Shown here: positions 63,070 through 64,000 of the stretch, one piece after another | Layout: each line of letters opens with the position of its first letter | Position numbering within the stretch: the stretch's first letter is position 1 | Source of the DNA: Paramesorhizobium endophyticum | Lineage (GTDB): Bacteria > Pseudomonadota > Alphaproteobacteria > Rhizobiales > Rhizobiaceae | Length of the DNA: 64,000 nucleotides | Assembly (NCBI RefSeq): GCF_014640615.1 | Contig: NZ_BMHH01000003.1 | Coordinates: 179,823-243,822, forward strand | Direction: 5' to 3' | The notes under the pieces: generated by a model | What the model saw: the letters and a program-made list of their open reading frames with translations, nothing else | Database searches by the model: none | What the model was told of the DNA's origin: nothing | Position numbers and translations under genes: made by a program

Positions 63070-63486
63070 ATGATTGCCGTCATGTTCATGAGCGTTGCGC
63101 TGGTCGCGCTTCTTTGTGTCCTTGCCTATACGCTTGCCATCTATGCGTTGCCCTTCCTGCTTGGCCTGACTGCTGCGCAATTCGCGTATCAGACTGGCTC
63201 CGGTTTCATCGGCCCGGGACTTGTCGGCCTCTTCTCGGCGGGCGTGGCCTTCGGCGTCCTGGCCCTGCTGTTCGAGACGATCCGCTCGCCTGTCCTTCGC
63301 CTGATCGTGGCGCTGATCTTCGCCGCGCCTGCTGCTGTCGCAGGCTATGCGCTGGTTCACGGCATCACCAAGGAAGCCGTGCCATCCGAAGTCTGGCGCC
63401 AGATCTTCTGCATCATCGGCGGCGGTTTCGTCGGCGTGGCAGCGTGGATGCGACTGGCGGCAGGCATCGGCCAGCCCGCGAGATAG
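63070..63486 (+). CDS. Small integral membrane protein
   Basis: A 138-residue protein with four predicted transmembrane helices (for example VALVALLCVLAYTLAIYAL and LIVALIFAAPAAVAGYAL). GAGGTGA precedes the ATG. No family is recognised; position between a parB-like gene and a toxin–antitoxin pair suggests it belongs to the accessory element. Confidence 0.65.
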   Translation: MIAVMFMSVALVALLCVLAYTLAIYALPFLLGLTAAQFAYQTGSGFIGPGLVGLFSAGVAFGVLALLFETIRSPVLRLIVALIFAAPAAVAGYALVHGITKEAVPSEVWRQIFCIIGGGFVGVAAWMRLAAGIGQPAR

Positions 63487-63581
63487 CGGGTTTGCCCTTC
63501 GGATGAGGTCGCGCCTTGCGGCATGATAGCAACTTCACTATATTGATAGCGTCGCCATCAACTGGTCGGAGAAGCCATCAG

Positions 63582-63836
63582 ATGCCCGCTGTCACCATTC
63601 GCAACCTATCCGAAGAGACCCACCGCGCCCTCAAGGTGCGCGCGGCCCATCATGGCCGCAGTGCTGAAGCTGAAATGCGCGACATTCTGGAAGCGGCGGT
63701 TCGCCCCGCCAACCGCCTTCGCATCGGCTCTGCCCTGTCGGCGTTGAGCCGCGAGACCGGGCTGACCAATGCCGATTTCGAGGCACTGGAACAGGCCCGC
63801 GACCGGTCGCCCGCTGCTCCCATGAGCTTTGAATGA
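63582..63836 (+). CDS. fitA: FitA-like antitoxin (ribbon-helix-helix)
   Basis: An 84-residue protein with an N-terminal Arc/RHH domain (PAVTIRNLSEETHRALKVRAAHHGRSAEAEMR as two adjoining parts). It matches FitA/VapB antitoxins that bind their own promoter. GGAGAAG precedes the ATG at 63582. The stop overlaps the toxin start (ATGA). Confidence 0.85.
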   Translation: MPAVTIRNLSEETHRALKVRAAHHGRSAEAEMRDILEAAVRPANRLRIGSALSALSRETGLTNADFEALEQARDRSPAAPMSFE

Positions 63837-64000
63837 TCGTTCTGGATACGAATGTCGTTTCCGAGGCGATGAAGCCGGAGCCAGCCCTCGTCGTGCGCGA
63901 CTGGCTGGACGAGCAGGCCGCCGAAACCCTCTACCTTTCCAGCGTGACCGTCGCGGAGCTGCTGTTCGGGATCGGCGCGTTGCCGGACGGGCGGCGAAAG
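63833..64000 (+). CDS. fitB: FitB/VapC-like PIN-domain toxin (cut by window end)
   Basis: The first 56 codons start MIVLDTNVVSEAMKPEP, the PIN-domain signature with the first metal-binding Asp, and continue with SVTVAELLFGIGALP including the conserved Glu. PIN toxins cleave RNA. The rest lies beyond the window. It overlaps fitA by four bases. Confidence 0.85.
   Translation, partial: MIVLDTNVVSEAMKPEPALVVRDWLDEQAAETLYLSSVTVAELLFGIGALPDGRRK

Overview
The window looks like chromosomal DNA of an alphaproteobacterium of the order Hyphomicrobiales, most likely the Brucella/Ochrobactrum group. This rests on the gene order argS–SPOR–nagZ–scpA–scpB–tatABC–serS–pcm–nlpD-like, a DivK/PleD pair, a BA14K-family protein, the RirA/Irr type of iron regulation, and abundant short palindromic intergenic repeats. 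No database was searched; names come from recognising protein sequences and motifs.

1–12.6 kb is a housekeeping block: the end of argS, a SPOR cell-envelope protein, nagZ, the ScpAB condensin subunits, the Tat translocase, serS, pcm and a LysM/LytM lipoprotein. surE, which usually sits between serS and pcm, is missing. 12.7–18.7 kb is an orphan type VI secretion effector island on the minus strand: vgrG, an ankyrin lipoprotein (probable immunity), a lipase-fold effector, a DUF2169 adaptor and a DUF4150 PAAR-like tip. An AP2-domain protein follows.

About 20–28.6 kb is an integrative mobilizable element. It holds traD, traC, an oriT-like site, a TraA relaxase/helicase, a nucleotidyltransferase–HEPN protein with a partner gene, an XRE repressor with an operator array, an AlpA-like protein and a serine recombinase. 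The recombinase reading frame runs on into what looks like flanking host DNA. No type IV secretion or coupling-protein genes are present.

28.6–43 kb returns to core genes: a periplasmic protein, nitroreductase and flavin reductase, a CitE-like/MaoC pair, dnaE, dinB, divK, pleD, rpmG, an MFS transporter and bfr/bfd. Just before dnaE is a 28-residue membrane microprotein behind a canonical alphaproteobacterial LexA box. It is a candidate SOS division inhibitor of the SidA type and my top pick as an undescribed element.

43–51.9 kb is a heme/iron regulon: a heme-monooxygenase-like protein, a secreted protein, the TonB receptor bhuA, hemP, hmuS, hmuTUV and rirA. Candidate IRO (RirA) boxes lie before bhuA and hemP, and candidate Irr boxes before bfd/bfr and rirA. 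51.9–56.4 kb is the ugpBAEC glycerol-3-phosphate transporter. BA14K and a divergent aldo/keto reductase–AraC pair follow. From 60 kb to the end is decaying accessory DNA: a frameshifted HTH gene, a ParB-like gene with two frameshifts, a membrane protein and a FitAB-type toxin–antitoxin pair cut by the window end.

Palindromic repeats recur throughout, including a 327-bp nested inverted repeat between dnaE and dinB and one that appears to be translated in frame inside hmuU.
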